Source: Saccharicrinis carchari
GTDB lineage: Bacteria; Bacteroidota; Bacteroidia; Bacteroidales; Marinilabiliaceae
Length of the DNA stretch: 64,000 nucleotides
Direction: 5' to 3'
Assembly: GCF_900182605.1 (NCBI RefSeq)
Contig: NZ_FXTB01000003.1
Coordinates: 460,341-524,340, forward strand
Below are positions 48,117 through 56,519 of this stretch, piece by piece. Numbering within the stretch: position 1 is the first letter of the stretch; each line of letters opens with the position of its first letter. Under the pieces are notes generated by a model that ran no database searches, was not told where the DNA came from, and saw nothing but the letters and a program-made list of their open reading frames with translations. Position numbers and translations under genes: made by a program.

Positions 48117-49706
48117 ATGAACAGATTTATAAGCTACGTAATCGTGATAACTATTCTGGTATTGGTGTTGGTGAATTTACTTCACCGCCCTGAACCTTTA
48201 AATTTATCGCAGTACCAATTAAAGCAGGAATATGCCAGCAAAAAAAAGCCTTCGGTGGATCACACGCAATTTGAGATTTTGAACGGGGAGTTTTCCACGC
48301 CGCAGGAAGTTACATTAGCCTGCTTAAGTTGTCATAACACAACGCACGAGGAAATTATTCATAGTAGCCATTGGAACTGGGAACGTGTGGCCTATGTAGA
48401 AGGCAAGGGCATATCCAAAATTGGTAAAAAAAACGTGATCAACAACTTTTGTATCGGCTCTAACAGTAACGAGCAATCGTGTGCCGCTTGCCATATTGGA
48501 TTTGGAATGACCAGTAACAGTTTTGACTTTACCAATGCACAAAACGTAGATTGCATGGTTTGCCACGATGGTAGCGAGGAATACATTAAAGGCACTGCCA
48601 TGGCAGGTTATCCGGACAGAAGCGTGAACCTGGAAAAAGTGGCACAAAGCGTTAGCCGTCCTAACAATATAAACTGTGGCAGTTGCCATTTTTACAGTGG
48701 AGGTGGAAATAACGTAAAGCACGGCGATTTGGAGGAGGCACTGCTGGCTTGCGACAGAACTACAGACGTGCACATGGCACAAAATGGTATGAACATGACC
48801 TGTGTGGATTGCCATACGGCCGAAAATCACAATATTAAAGGAAAGCTTTACTCAGTATCGTCAAATGATGTGAATCGTTTGAATTGCGAAGATTGTCATA
48901 CCTCGCGTCCTCACCTCAACGACCTGCTTAATCGTCATTACAATAAAATCTCGTGCCAAACATGCCATATCCCTACCTATGCAAAGGTTAATTCTACTAA
49001 AATGGCCTGGCGTTGGTCTAAATCGGGTAAATTGAAAGACGGCAAACCTTATTACGAGGTGGATTCATTGGGTAACCAGACCTACCTCTCGAAAAAAGGT
49101 GAGTTTGATTGGGCCAAAAATGTAGAACCGGAATACTTTTGGTTTAACGGTCATGCGCAGCATTATGTGATAGGCGATCCCATAGATACCATTCCTGTGC
49201 AGATTAATAGGCTATTGGGCGCTGCGGATGATATTCACTCCAAAATTTATCCGGTAAAAGTGCATCGTGGCGACCAGATATACGATCCCGAAACCAATAT
49301 GCTCATACAACCCAAGCTGTATTCTCCCGAAAAAGGCGACAGTGCCTTTTGGGTGGATTATGACTGGAATCTGGCAGCCGAAGCGGGCATGAAAAGGATG
49401 GGACTGCCCTACAGCGGTAAATACGATTTTATAGCAACTGAAATGTACTGGCCTATCAATCATATGGTGGCACCCAAAGCTCAGTCATTGGCTTGCGTGG
49501 ATTGCCATACCAGAGAAAATGGTCGCCTGGCAAATCTATCTGGTTTTTACATGCCGGGTCGCGACCGAAATTACTGGCTGGATTTATTTGGGAATTTGCT
49601 TTTTTGGGGCTCGCTTATTGGTGTTTCCATACATGGCCTGGCCCGCATCATTAATTCGATACGCAAAAATGAAGTGGATGCCGAAGAGATAAATACAGAC
49701 AGTTAG
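48117..49706 (+). CDS. Octaheme c-type cytochrome, tetrathionate reductase (OTR) family
   Basis: This 529-residue protein has eight CxxCH heme-binding motifs, with first Cys at residues 69, 122, 146, 187, 229, 257, 280 and 460. Seven are clustered and one lies far downstream, as in OTR from Shewanella, which reduces tetrathionate, nitrite and hydroxylamine in vitro. An uncleaved N-terminal helix (about 5-22) and a C-terminal helix (about 487-508) anchor it to the membrane, with the heme part periplasmic. The Lys in the NNVKHGD stretch (residue 201) is a conserved feature. The cytochrome b and YeeE genes downstream suggest an electron-transfer module for sulfur compounds. The natural substrate is uncertain. 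Confidence 0.85.
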   Translation: MNRFISYVIVITILVLVLVNLLHRPEPLNLSQYQLKQEYASKKKPSVDHTQFEILNGEFSTPQEVTLACLSCHNTTHEEIIHSSHWNWERVAYVEGKGISKIGKKNVINNFCIGSNSNEQSCAACHIGFGMTSNSFDFTNAQNVDCMVCHDGSEEYIKGTAMAGYPDRSVNLEKVAQSVSRPNNINCGSCHFYSGGGNNVKHGDLEEALLACDRTTDVHMAQNGMNMTCVDCHTAENHNIKGKLYSVSSNDVNRLNCEDCHTSRPHLNDLLNRHYNKISCQTCHIPTYAKVNSTKMAWRWSKSGKLKDGKPYYEVDSLGNQTYLSKKGEFDWAKNVEPEYFWFNGHAQHYVIGDPIDTIPVQINRLLGAADDIHSKIYPVKVHRGDQIYDPETNMLIQPKLYSPEKGDSAFWVDYDWNLAAEAGMKRMGLPYSGKYDFIATEMYWPINHMVAPKAQSLACVDCHTRENGRLANLSGFYMPGRDRNYWLDLFGNLLFWGSLIGVSIHGLARIINSIRKNEVDAEEINTDS

Positions 49707-49841
49707 ATAATAGATTTATAGATTAAGGATTAAAGATGAGAGATAAGAGGCTGTTATATTTTAAGATAAAAAATGAGTTTAGCGCTTTAACATATGGCGG
49801 CTGATACCATCTTCTGACGGGAATAAAGGTACACGGCAACA

Positions 49842-49924
49842 TACCCCGGAGGGGTAAAATATGAATAGCCCCGTATGCAATGCGGGGCAGCTTACAAAAT
49901 TAGGATTAGAACCCTGTAGGGGTT
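49842..49924. repeat. Cluster of three GC hairpins, likely dispersed repeat
   Basis: Three small palindromes occur in 83 bp: TACCCC/GGGGTA (49842-49856), GCCCCG/CGGGGC (49868-49888) and AACCC/GGGTT (49910-49924). The surrounding words resemble intergenic repeats I recall from Bacteroidetes genomes. It lies between the octaheme cytochrome and cytochrome b genes and may help set transcript levels. Confidence 0.5.
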
Positions 49925-49969
49925 CAACTTTATGCTCATAATTCAATAAAACTTATAAACACCACACCC

Positions 49970-50659
49970 ATGGCTAAAGTATATATTTACAAACAGTTTG
50001 AGCGGTTTTGGCATTGGAGTCAGGCCGCGCTTATCTTCTTTTTAGCACTTACAGGCTTTGAGATACATGATTCCTTTCACTTGTTCGGGTTCGAGAAGGC
50101 AGTGGCTTTCCACCGCTCAGCCTCCTATCTGCTGCTGGGGTTGATTGTTTTAAGTATCTTTTGGCATTTTACCACCGGCGAGTGGAAACAATATATTCCT
50201 ACCTTCTCTAAACTCCGGGCACAAATACAATATTATACCGTAGGAATGTTTAAAGGAGCTCCACATCCCACCATTAAATCGGTACGTAAAAAGCTAAACC
50301 CTTTACAGGCCGTTGTTTACCTGGGCTTTAAATTGGTGATGGCACCCATGATTATCCTGTCGGGTTTGCTTTACATGTTCTATAAATCCTTTGATGTGAA
50401 CGATATGGTTGTAGCACTAAACATCCCTCTGGAGTGGATAGCATTGGTGCATACCCTGGGGGCATTTTTGTTGATGGCCTTTGCTGTTGTACATATTTAT
50501 ATGACCACTACAGGCCATACCGTTACTACCAACATCAAGGCTATGATTACCGGTTGGGAGGCCGTTGCGAACGGAGCGGATAATGAAGTACATGATGCAA
50601 ATATGCCGATTTGCGATAAAAAAGAATTGGAAACATCTAAAAATAAAAACCATGCGTGA
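49970..50659 (+). CDS. Cytochrome b561-type membrane electron carrier
   Basis: This 229-residue protein has four membrane helices of the cytochrome b561/Ni-Fe hydrogenase cytochrome b family (PF01292). Candidate heme-ligand His residues are at 15 in FWHWSQ, at 48 and 66, and in the LVHTLGAF and AVVHIYMT segments. It should move electrons between quinol and a periplasmic redox protein, most simply the octaheme cytochrome encoded 263 bp upstream. The last eight bases overlap the next gene, so translation is coupled. Confidence 0.85.
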   Translation: MAKVYIYKQFERFWHWSQAALIFFLALTGFEIHDSFHLFGFEKAVAFHRSASYLLLGLIVLSIFWHFTTGEWKQYIPTFSKLRAQIQYYTVGMFKGAPHPTIKSVRKKLNPLQAVVYLGFKLVMAPMIILSGLLYMFYKSFDVNDMVVALNIPLEWIALVHTLGAFLLMAFAVVHIYMTTTGHTVTTNIKAMITGWEAVANGADNEVHDANMPICDKKELETSKNKNHA

Positions 50660-51182
50660 AGCACCAAAAAAATATATGAACCCGTATTTGGCCGGATTTT
50701 TTTTAGGATTTGTGTTGCTGGCCACTATTTATGTTACCGGCCGGGGTCTCGGCGCCAGTGGGGCGTTTAAAAGCGTGATGATACAAACCGTAAATACCGT
50801 GGCACCCGAGCATGCTGCCAGCACCGCTTACTATGCCGATTATAATGCCGCCAACCCCGAAGGCCCCATGAAATCGTGGCTTGTTTTTGAGATGCTGGGG
50901 GTATTTATCGGTGCCTTTTTATCGGCGGTAGCGGCCAATAGGGTTTCGCTCAAGCTGGAAAAAGGTCCGGGCGTGCGCAACCGCACACGGATTATTGCAG
51001 CCATTGCAGGCGGTGCCCTATTTGGTTTTGGCAGCCAGCTGGGGCGCGGATGTACCTCGGGCTCAGCACTGAGCGGAATGGCGGTAATGTCGTTCGGTGG
51101 TATCATTACCATGTTGGCCATATTTGGCATGGCCTATACAATGGCGTATTTTTTTAGAGGTTTATGGATTAAAAAACAATAG
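50652..51182 (+). CDS. YeeE/YedE sulfur transporter family protein, first half
   Basis: This 176-residue membrane protein has about four helices and the YeeE/YedE signature GRGCTSGSALSG, with Cys134. YeeE family proteins import thiosulfate, passing it through conserved Cys residues. I choose the ATG at 50652, which overlaps the end of the cytochrome b gene by eight bases; an earlier in-frame ATG would extend deep into that gene. With the second half encoded 2 bp downstream it should form one transporter. N-terminal helix LAGFFLGFVLLATIYV is at residues 13-28. Confidence 0.85.
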   Translation: MREAPKKYMNPYLAGFFLGFVLLATIYVTGRGLGASGAFKSVMIQTVNTVAPEHAASTAYYADYNAANPEGPMKSWLVFEMLGVFIGAFLSAVAANRVSLKLEKGPGVRNRTRIIAAIAGGALFGFGSQLGRGCTSGSALSGMAVMSFGGIITMLAIFGMAYTMAYFFRGLWIKKQ

Positions 51183-51184
51183 CT

Positions 51185-52384
51185 ATGGGACCTTTAGTAC
51201 CAGATATTATAAGCGGCGAGTTTAATTTTATGATAGCCCTGATTGTGGGGATAGGATTTGGATTTGCACTGGAGCAGGCCGGTTTTGCTTCCACAAAAAA
51301 ATTGGTGGGACTGTTTTACGGATACGATTTTACCGTTCTCAGAGTGTTTTTTACAGCCGGCATTACTGCCATGGTGGGCGTCATCGTTTTAAACCACCTT
51401 AACCTGCTGGATGTGAGTGTTATTTATATTAACCCCACCTTTTTGTGGGCCGCACTTGGGGGAGGAGCCATCATGGGTGTGGGTTTTATTATAGGCGGCT
51501 TTTGCCCCGGAACCAGCGCTTGTGCCGCAGCCACCGGACGTGTTGACGGATGGGCATTTTTATTGGGCGGCGGCATTGGTATCTTTGCCTTTGCCGAGGG
51601 ATTCCCTTTGTGGGAGAATTTTTATCTGGCCGAGAATTGGGGGCCGGTTTTAATGTTTGAGCAATTGGGGCTTAGTCGCGAAGCGTTCGGCGTTATCATG
51701 ATATTGGTGGCAGCAGGAGCGTTTGTGCTAACCCAGCTTATCGAAAACAAAGTCAACAATAAGGAAACCCGGTGGTTTAAACCCGTTCTTATCAAAAACA
51801 CCATTATTGTTGCCACCCCTGTGCTTGTGGTAATCATGGTGCTGATAACTCCCAATCGCACGGAGGTGATGAACGCCCGTATCGACGAAAAGATTGCCGC
51901 CGGTGAGTGCAACCCCAAGATGATGGACGGGGATAAATTGGCCTACGAGCTGATGAATCAATATTACAAATACAATGTAATTGATGTACGCTCGCCCGAG
52001 GAGTATAAAGCCTTCCACATCCCTACAGCCATCAATATACCGCTGGATGATATGGCCAAGCACGAAAACCTGGATATAGTGATCCAAAACATTAAAACCA
52101 ATGTTTTTTATGGTGCCAATATCAATCAGTCGCAGCGGGCATGTATGGTGTCCAAGTATTTTGGCAAATCGGATAACTTTGCGCTTAAGCTGAGCGCCAC
52201 CGAGTTCAATAAGCAGTATTTTCAACTGGGTGAGGTAAATTTTGATCTTTCAAAATCAGAAGTAGATTTATTTAAGTTTCGCAAGGAGGCGGGTGAAAAA
52301 ATGAAAGAGATTGGCGAAGCCGTTGCCAACCTGGACAAACCGGTACTTAAAAAGGCTACGCGGGTAAAAGGTGGGTGTAGTTAG
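51185..52384 (+). CDS. YeeE/YedE sulfur transporter, second half, fused to a rhodanese-like domain
   Basis: This 399-residue protein carries a YeeE half (residues 1 to about 225, several helices) with the motif GGFCPGTSACAAATG (Cys107, Cys113). It also carries a C-terminal rhodanese-like domain at about 246-345 with the family motif NVIDVRSPEEYKAFHIP. The loop that should hold the catalytic Cys reads VFYGANINQSQRA (307-319) and has no Cys at the active position. The domain is therefore probably not an active sulfurtransferase. The protein ends KGGCS, placing a lone Cys398 near the C-terminus. It starts 2 bp after its partner gene and is the last of the sulfur cluster. Confidence 0.83.
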   Translation: MGPLVPDIISGEFNFMIALIVGIGFGFALEQAGFASTKKLVGLFYGYDFTVLRVFFTAGITAMVGVIVLNHLNLLDVSVIYINPTFLWAALGGGAIMGVGFIIGGFCPGTSACAAATGRVDGWAFLLGGGIGIFAFAEGFPLWENFYLAENWGPVLMFEQLGLSREAFGVIMILVAAGAFVLTQLIENKVNNKETRWFKPVLIKNTIIVATPVLVVIMVLITPNRTEVMNARIDEKIAAGECNPKMMDGDKLAYELMNQYYKYNVIDVRSPEEYKAFHIPTAINIPLDDMAKHENLDIVIQNIKTNVFYGANINQSQRACMVSKYFGKSDNFALKLSATEFNKQYFQLGEVNFDLSKSEVDLFKFRKEAGEKMKEIGEAVANLDKPVLKKATRVKGGCS

Positions 52385-53193
52385 ATAAGTGGTACGCTTT
52401 ATTATTCGGTATTGTTAGGTTGCCCATGGTAGCAAAGGCTCTTGTGCTTTCGCCGAAGTTTCACCATGTTGACATAAAGCTTTCTCCGATGGCACGCTGT
52501 TGCTGAAGCTATAGCGTAAGAGACCGCAGCCTTTAGCAAAGGAATTAACGGTTAAGAAGCGCAGTAGCATGGCGAAGGACTCGGCGGCATGCGGATAGGA
52601 TATGGGCCCGACGCGAGGATACTATATCAATTTTTTTGTCCACGAATTACACAAATTTGAGTCGCACTTGATGTGCGACTTTATCAATGGCTGGTTTTCG
52701 CTCAAAACATAATCGAAATACTTCCGCACCGGCTCGGGGAGTGAATCGTTTTCAATATTCGAATATCTCGCGATGAAGGAGGCAACTGTCACAAATCTAC
52801 CCGAAGAATTTTTTGTCCATTCGTTATACTGACCATTTATATGGTTTTATCACTTACAGACATATATTACCTTAATAAAGATTGAGGAGTACACATTTTA
52901 GATTATTAATATTATTAGTTAAATCTATCATATTATTCTGTTGATACATCTACATAATAAATTATTCAATTTACACAATGAAAACTATTATCTACAAATA
53001 TAAATCACTTATCAACATAATTAACAGCCTCATCTACAGTAACAAATTTCCTATCTTTATATCATATTTATTCGTCTACGATGTAATATGATCTATCAAT
53101 TAGTATTATTAGTCCTTCCCAACTTGGCCAAGCCAAAACCAAACAAGGTAGTCATGCAAACACTTAAGGCATTTCTGTTTTGGTTTGTCCAAG
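52385..53193. other. Long gap after the sulfur cluster with gene remnant and AT-rich part
   Basis: This 809-bp region holds no full gene. Its first 230 bp have more GC and low coding potential, and look like repeat DNA. A gene remnant is at 52622-52846. The segment from about 52850 to 53100 is very AT-rich, with two DnaA-box-like words 21 bp apart. No terminator was recognised after the second YeeE gene. Confidence 0.55.
52622..52846 (-). pseudogene. Remnant of a DUF6544-like gene
   Basis: An open frame of about 74 codons on the minus strand encodes LPEPVRKYF followed closely by a QPLI stretch. This resembles the N-terminal motif I recall for DUF6544-type proteins (LPxPVxRYxxYxL...QPxI). Nothing of the rest of the family remains, and the frame ends at a TAG in AT-rich DNA. 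A GTG at 52790-52792 could serve as start. I judge it a decayed fragment. The identification is from memory of the family pattern. Confidence 0.4.
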
Positions 53194-53928
53194 CTAATTA
53201 TTTTTTTTGGTTCTGGTGGCTCTATTGTTCTTTTGCCTGAGGTACGAACTGCGATACCCCTTTAAGCGATCCGGATCATTATGAAACACATACTTTCCAC
53301 ATGCCCTTATTTCATCCACCTTCGATTTTAAAAGAGAAAATATTTGATCGCGTTTAATTTTATTGGGGTTGGATTGGGAGGCCACGTATTTATATCCGTG
53401 CAAATTAGGCAATTCCTCGGCCAGCTGCGCTACCCTGCTCATTATGGCAAAATCAAAACCAATGGCATCCAGAAGGTCGGTATGTCCGTTACCCATATGG
53501 ATAAGTAAATCTAAATTAGAAATCAGTTCGTGAACCTTACATGGAAATTTTATTTCCCCCATTATTGCCGATAATTCCTTATTGTGGCGGAAAGCGTATT
53601 TGAAGTGATGAACCAATTGTTTGCCCAGGTCAATACCCTCTTTCTTTTTTCGATTCCAATTAGCGACTTCCTCTTTAGTCGATTTTGATTCATTCGCCCT
53701 TAAGGCATGAATATTTTGAGCTTCTTCTAACAGAAATTCCGCTTCCTGGATAATGCCAATATTAAGTCCGGCTTTACTCAGCTTATCTCTGTCTTGCTGT
53801 GCCCACAAAATAAATTCGCTGCATTCCTGTAAAAAGATGCCATAAGACAGTCCCAGCCGCTTAATGGATTCCGGTGTTATAGAATAAGCTTGTTTTAACA
53901 GCATATCTTTGATTGATGAATGGCCCAT
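53194..53928 (-). CDS. Unknown helical protein upstream of hydG
   Basis: I do not recognise this 244-residue protein. It starts MGHSSIKDMLLKQ and has no signal peptide or membrane helix. It is predicted to be mainly alpha-helical, with a strongly basic C-terminus (final residues rich in Arg, Lys and Asn). It is divergent from hydG, with 233 bp between them, and follows an AT-rich intergenic region. A nucleic-acid-binding role would fit the basic tail but there is no evidence for one. Reading frame quality supports a real gene. Confidence 0.6.
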   Translation of the reverse strand: MGHSSIKDMLLKQAYSITPESIKRLGLSYGIFLQECSEFILWAQQDRDKLSKAGLNIGIIQEAEFLLEEAQNIHALRANESKSTKEEVANWNRKKKEGIDLGKQLVHHFKYAFRHNKELSAIMGEIKFPCKVHELISNLDLLIHMGNGHTDLLDAIGFDFAIMSRVAQLAEELPNLHGYKYVASQSNPNKIKRDQIFSLLKSKVDEIRACGKYVFHNDPDRLKGYRSSYLRQKNNRATRTKKNN

Positions 53929-54161
53929 AGTTATTGCTTCGTTTATTATGCCTAAAATTAATTAATACCTGTTTAATTCCCACATTATATTTTCCAATAA
54001 TTAGTTTTTGCAAGAATAATAGATACTTCTCCAGCCACTGCCGTATCCGAATTACAGGGTATTGTTGATCCGCGACATACAAATTTTTAACACATGATAT
54101 AAGCGATTATCAATAAAAGCCGTTAATTTTATGCTTGATAACCCATCGAAAAAATTAAGCC

Positions 54162-55595
54162 ATGTCAATGATATACCATCCACAAAAATATAAGATAGCC
54201 GACAAAGCCATGCACCCTTTTATTGATGACGGCGAAATCGATGAAATTCTGCAGGAAGCACAGGAACCAAGTAAAGCACAAGTACGCGCGGTGATTCAAA
54301 AATCGTTGGATAAAAACCGTCTCTCGCTGCACGAAACCGCTATTTTGGTGAATGCCAACGAGCCCGAACTGATACAGGAAATAAAAAGCGCTGCCAAAGT
54401 GCTTAAAGAGCGGGTTTATGGCAAGCGTATTGTTCTTTTTGCCCCCCTGTACATCGGCAACTTGTGCATCAACAACTGCACCTATTGCGGCTTTAAAGCA
54501 GATAACAAAGCCCAAAAGCGAATTACGCTCACGGAGGATGATTTAAGAGAAGAGGTAAAATCGTTGGAAGATGCCGGACACAAGCGACTCATATTGGTGT
54601 ATGGTGAGCACCCCAGATACAATGCCAAATTCATAGCCGAATCGGTGAAAACGGTGTATTCGGTAAAATCAAACAAAGGAGAGATACGCCGTGTGAACAT
54701 CAATGCGGCTCCCTTAGATGTGGAAGGATTTAAAATAGTGAAAGCAGCAGGTATTGGAACCTACCAGATATTTCAGGAAACCTATCACCACGAAACCTAC
54801 CTGAAAGTACATAAAAGTGGAGTTAAAAGAGATTATGACTGGCGTATCACAGGGCTCGACCGTGCCATGGAGGCAGGTATCGATGATTTGGGTATTGGGG
54901 CTTTGCTTGGCTTGTATGATTGGCGCTTTGAGGTGCTGGGTTTGTTACGTCATGTAAATCACTTTGAGGCGGTGTATAATGTAGGACCACATACCATCTC
55001 CTTTCCACGGATTCAAGCTGCCTCCGGTATCCAGGTGAATAAAAAATGGGCGGTGTCTGATGCCGATTTTACCCGACTGGTGGCCATTCTGCGGCTTGCC
55101 GTTCCTTACACCGGGTTAATTCTTACCGCCCGCGAGCCTGCCCAAATACGCGATGAGGTGCTGCAATATGGTGTTTCGCAAATTGATGGTGGTACCCATA
55201 TTGAGCTGAAGGGATATTCACAAACCGAACAAGGGCAGGATATGGATAAGGAGCAATTTGAAATAAAAGACGATCGCTCGCTTAACGAAGTGATGGAAGA
55301 ACTGGTGAACACGGGTTTTATCCCCTCTTTTTGCACGGCCTGCTATCGCCTCAACCGCACCGGCGAACACTTTATGGAGTTTTCAGTGCCCGGATTTATC
55401 AAGCGTTTTTGCCAGCCCAACGCCATGCTCACCCTGGCCGAATACCTGGAAGATTATGCACCTCCATCCACCAAAGAAAAAGGCTATCGGCTGATTGAAA
55501 AAGAACTGCATAACTACGAAGATCCTAACTTTAAAGAAAAACTGATGGAGCGTCTGGACAAAATAAAAACAGGCGAACGCGATTTGTATTTTTAA
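54162..55595 (+). CDS. hydG: [FeFe]-hydrogenase H-cluster radical SAM maturase HydG
   Basis: This 477-residue radical SAM enzyme cleaves tyrosine to supply the CO and CN ligands of the [FeFe]-hydrogenase H-cluster. The radical SAM motif CINNCTYC (Cys102, 106, 109) is CX3CX2C. The C-terminal auxiliary-cluster motif is Cys391-Cys394 followed 22 residues later by Cys417, the HydG hallmark CX2CX22C. That feature separates it from ThiH. Length is typical. hydE, hydF and the hydrogenase itself are not in this window, so it is isolated here. Its presence indicates an anaerobic hydrogen metabolism. Confidence 0.93.
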   Translation: MSMIYHPQKYKIADKAMHPFIDDGEIDEILQEAQEPSKAQVRAVIQKSLDKNRLSLHETAILVNANEPELIQEIKSAAKVLKERVYGKRIVLFAPLYIGNLCINNCTYCGFKADNKAQKRITLTEDDLREEVKSLEDAGHKRLILVYGEHPRYNAKFIAESVKTVYSVKSNKGEIRRVNINAAPLDVEGFKIVKAAGIGTYQIFQETYHHETYLKVHKSGVKRDYDWRITGLDRAMEAGIDDLGIGALLGLYDWRFEVLGLLRHVNHFEAVYNVGPHTISFPRIQAASGIQVNKKWAVSDADFTRLVAILRLAVPYTGLILTAREPAQIRDEVLQYGVSQIDGGTHIELKGYSQTEQGQDMDKEQFEIKDDRSLNEVMEELVNTGFIPSFCTACYRLNRTGEHFMEFSVPGFIKRFCQPNAMLTLAEYLEDYAPPSTKEKGYRLIEKELHNYEDPNFKEKLMERLDKIKTGERDLYF

Positions 55596-55763
55596 AGGAC
55601 TTTCAGCGGGAAGGATATAGTGGCTTGGTTACTGTCCGCTTGTCAGTTAGCTTGTTTATTGTATTGCGCTAAGTTATAACCCGGCGATAGCCATATACAA
55701 TAGAAGAAAGTTCGCTTAACCGGATGCGGCACCTGCAGATGGCATAGATCAGATCACCCGCTT

Positions 55764-56381
55764 TTATTTTTCATCCTTATTTTCTGCCGGAAGATGGTGC
55801 AGGGGAACTCTACGTCCGTCTTTGGTAGCAACAATAAAAGAATCGGCAAAACCCATGTTTTTGATATTACTCCAAAATTCCAACGCTTTCTCGTATTCGT
55901 CGAATTTACCCAGGGTATATTGGTAAATGCTGTCGTAGGTTTCTTGATTTATCGTACCGAGGTTATCCGCAAATTCTGTTAAATCAATTTCTTTAAAGGC
56001 GCCAATCTGAATGCGATATTTATAGCCACTTTCACCACGCTCAACAAGGTTTTCGTTTTTTATATTGCTTAAGCTGTCGCGATATAAATTTAGTGTAGCC
56101 GATTGTATTCTTTGTTGCGCTAATAATTGATTATATTGTTCGGTTAGTGGGTTTATGCCATCCTCTTGCGTATTGCCCGAAAAATTAATCATTCCTTTTA
56201 CCAGCAAAACCAATAGCAATGATATAAAAAAGAAAGCCTGAAATAACAGGGCTTTTCGGAGTTTGGTGAGTTTAGCAGATTGTTTGCGATTGATGTTTCG
56301 TAGTCGTCGCACTTCTTTGTCAACCGCCTTAAGCCGCATCTTATCTTTCTTGCTTTCAAATTCTAATTCCTGCGTTGTCAT
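55764..56381 (-). CDS. SPOR-like membrane-anchored protein
   Basis: This 205-residue protein has a basic cytoplasmic N-terminus (residues 1-44) and one membrane helix (about 45-62). A coiled-coil linker follows, then a C-terminal region (about 118-200) resembling a SPOR domain: YRIQIGAFKEIDL, then YTLGKFDEYEKALEF and GFADSFIV. SPOR domains bind denuded glycan strands of peptidoglycan, so a role at the cell wall or division site is likely. It lies 138 bp downstream of the secreted-protein gene, beyond that gene's terminator. Confidence 0.7.
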   Translation of the reverse strand: MTTQELEFESKKDKMRLKAVDKEVRRLRNINRKQSAKLTKLRKALLFQAFFFISLLLVLLVKGMINFSGNTQEDGINPLTEQYNQLLAQQRIQSATLNLYRDSLSNIKNENLVERGESGYKYRIQIGAFKEIDLTEFADNLGTINQETYDSIYQYTLGKFDEYEKALEFWSNIKNMGFADSFIVATKDGRRVPLHHLPAENKDEK

Positions 56382-56467
56382 GTGTGTTGTGCTTGATCGG
56401 ATGAAATATAAGCCGAAAGTAAAAAAAAATAATGTGTAAGCCGAAAAATAGGCGGATTTTATAGGTT

Positions 56468-56500
56468 AAAAAAAAAGGCCGGATAGTCATCCGGCCTTTT
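56468..56500 (-). terminator. Intrinsic terminator after the secreted-protein gene
   Basis: AAAAGGCCGGA and TCCGGCCTTTT form a perfect stem with a six-base loop. On the minus strand the stem runs into a long T-run. It follows the 56520 gene by 20 bp. Confidence 0.85.
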
Positions 56501-56519
56501 CTGATAATTTGCGTCAATA

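Noticed and set aside
50565..50651. N-terminal extension of the first YeeE gene into the cytochrome b gene
   Set aside because: It would overlap the cytochrome b coding region by 95 bp and adds a basic stretch unlike the family; the ATG at 50652 gives a normal 8-bp overlap.
53123..53132. 10-bp palindrome CTTGGCCAAG
   Set aside because: Single short palindrome in a gap with no promoter at a useful distance; likely chance.
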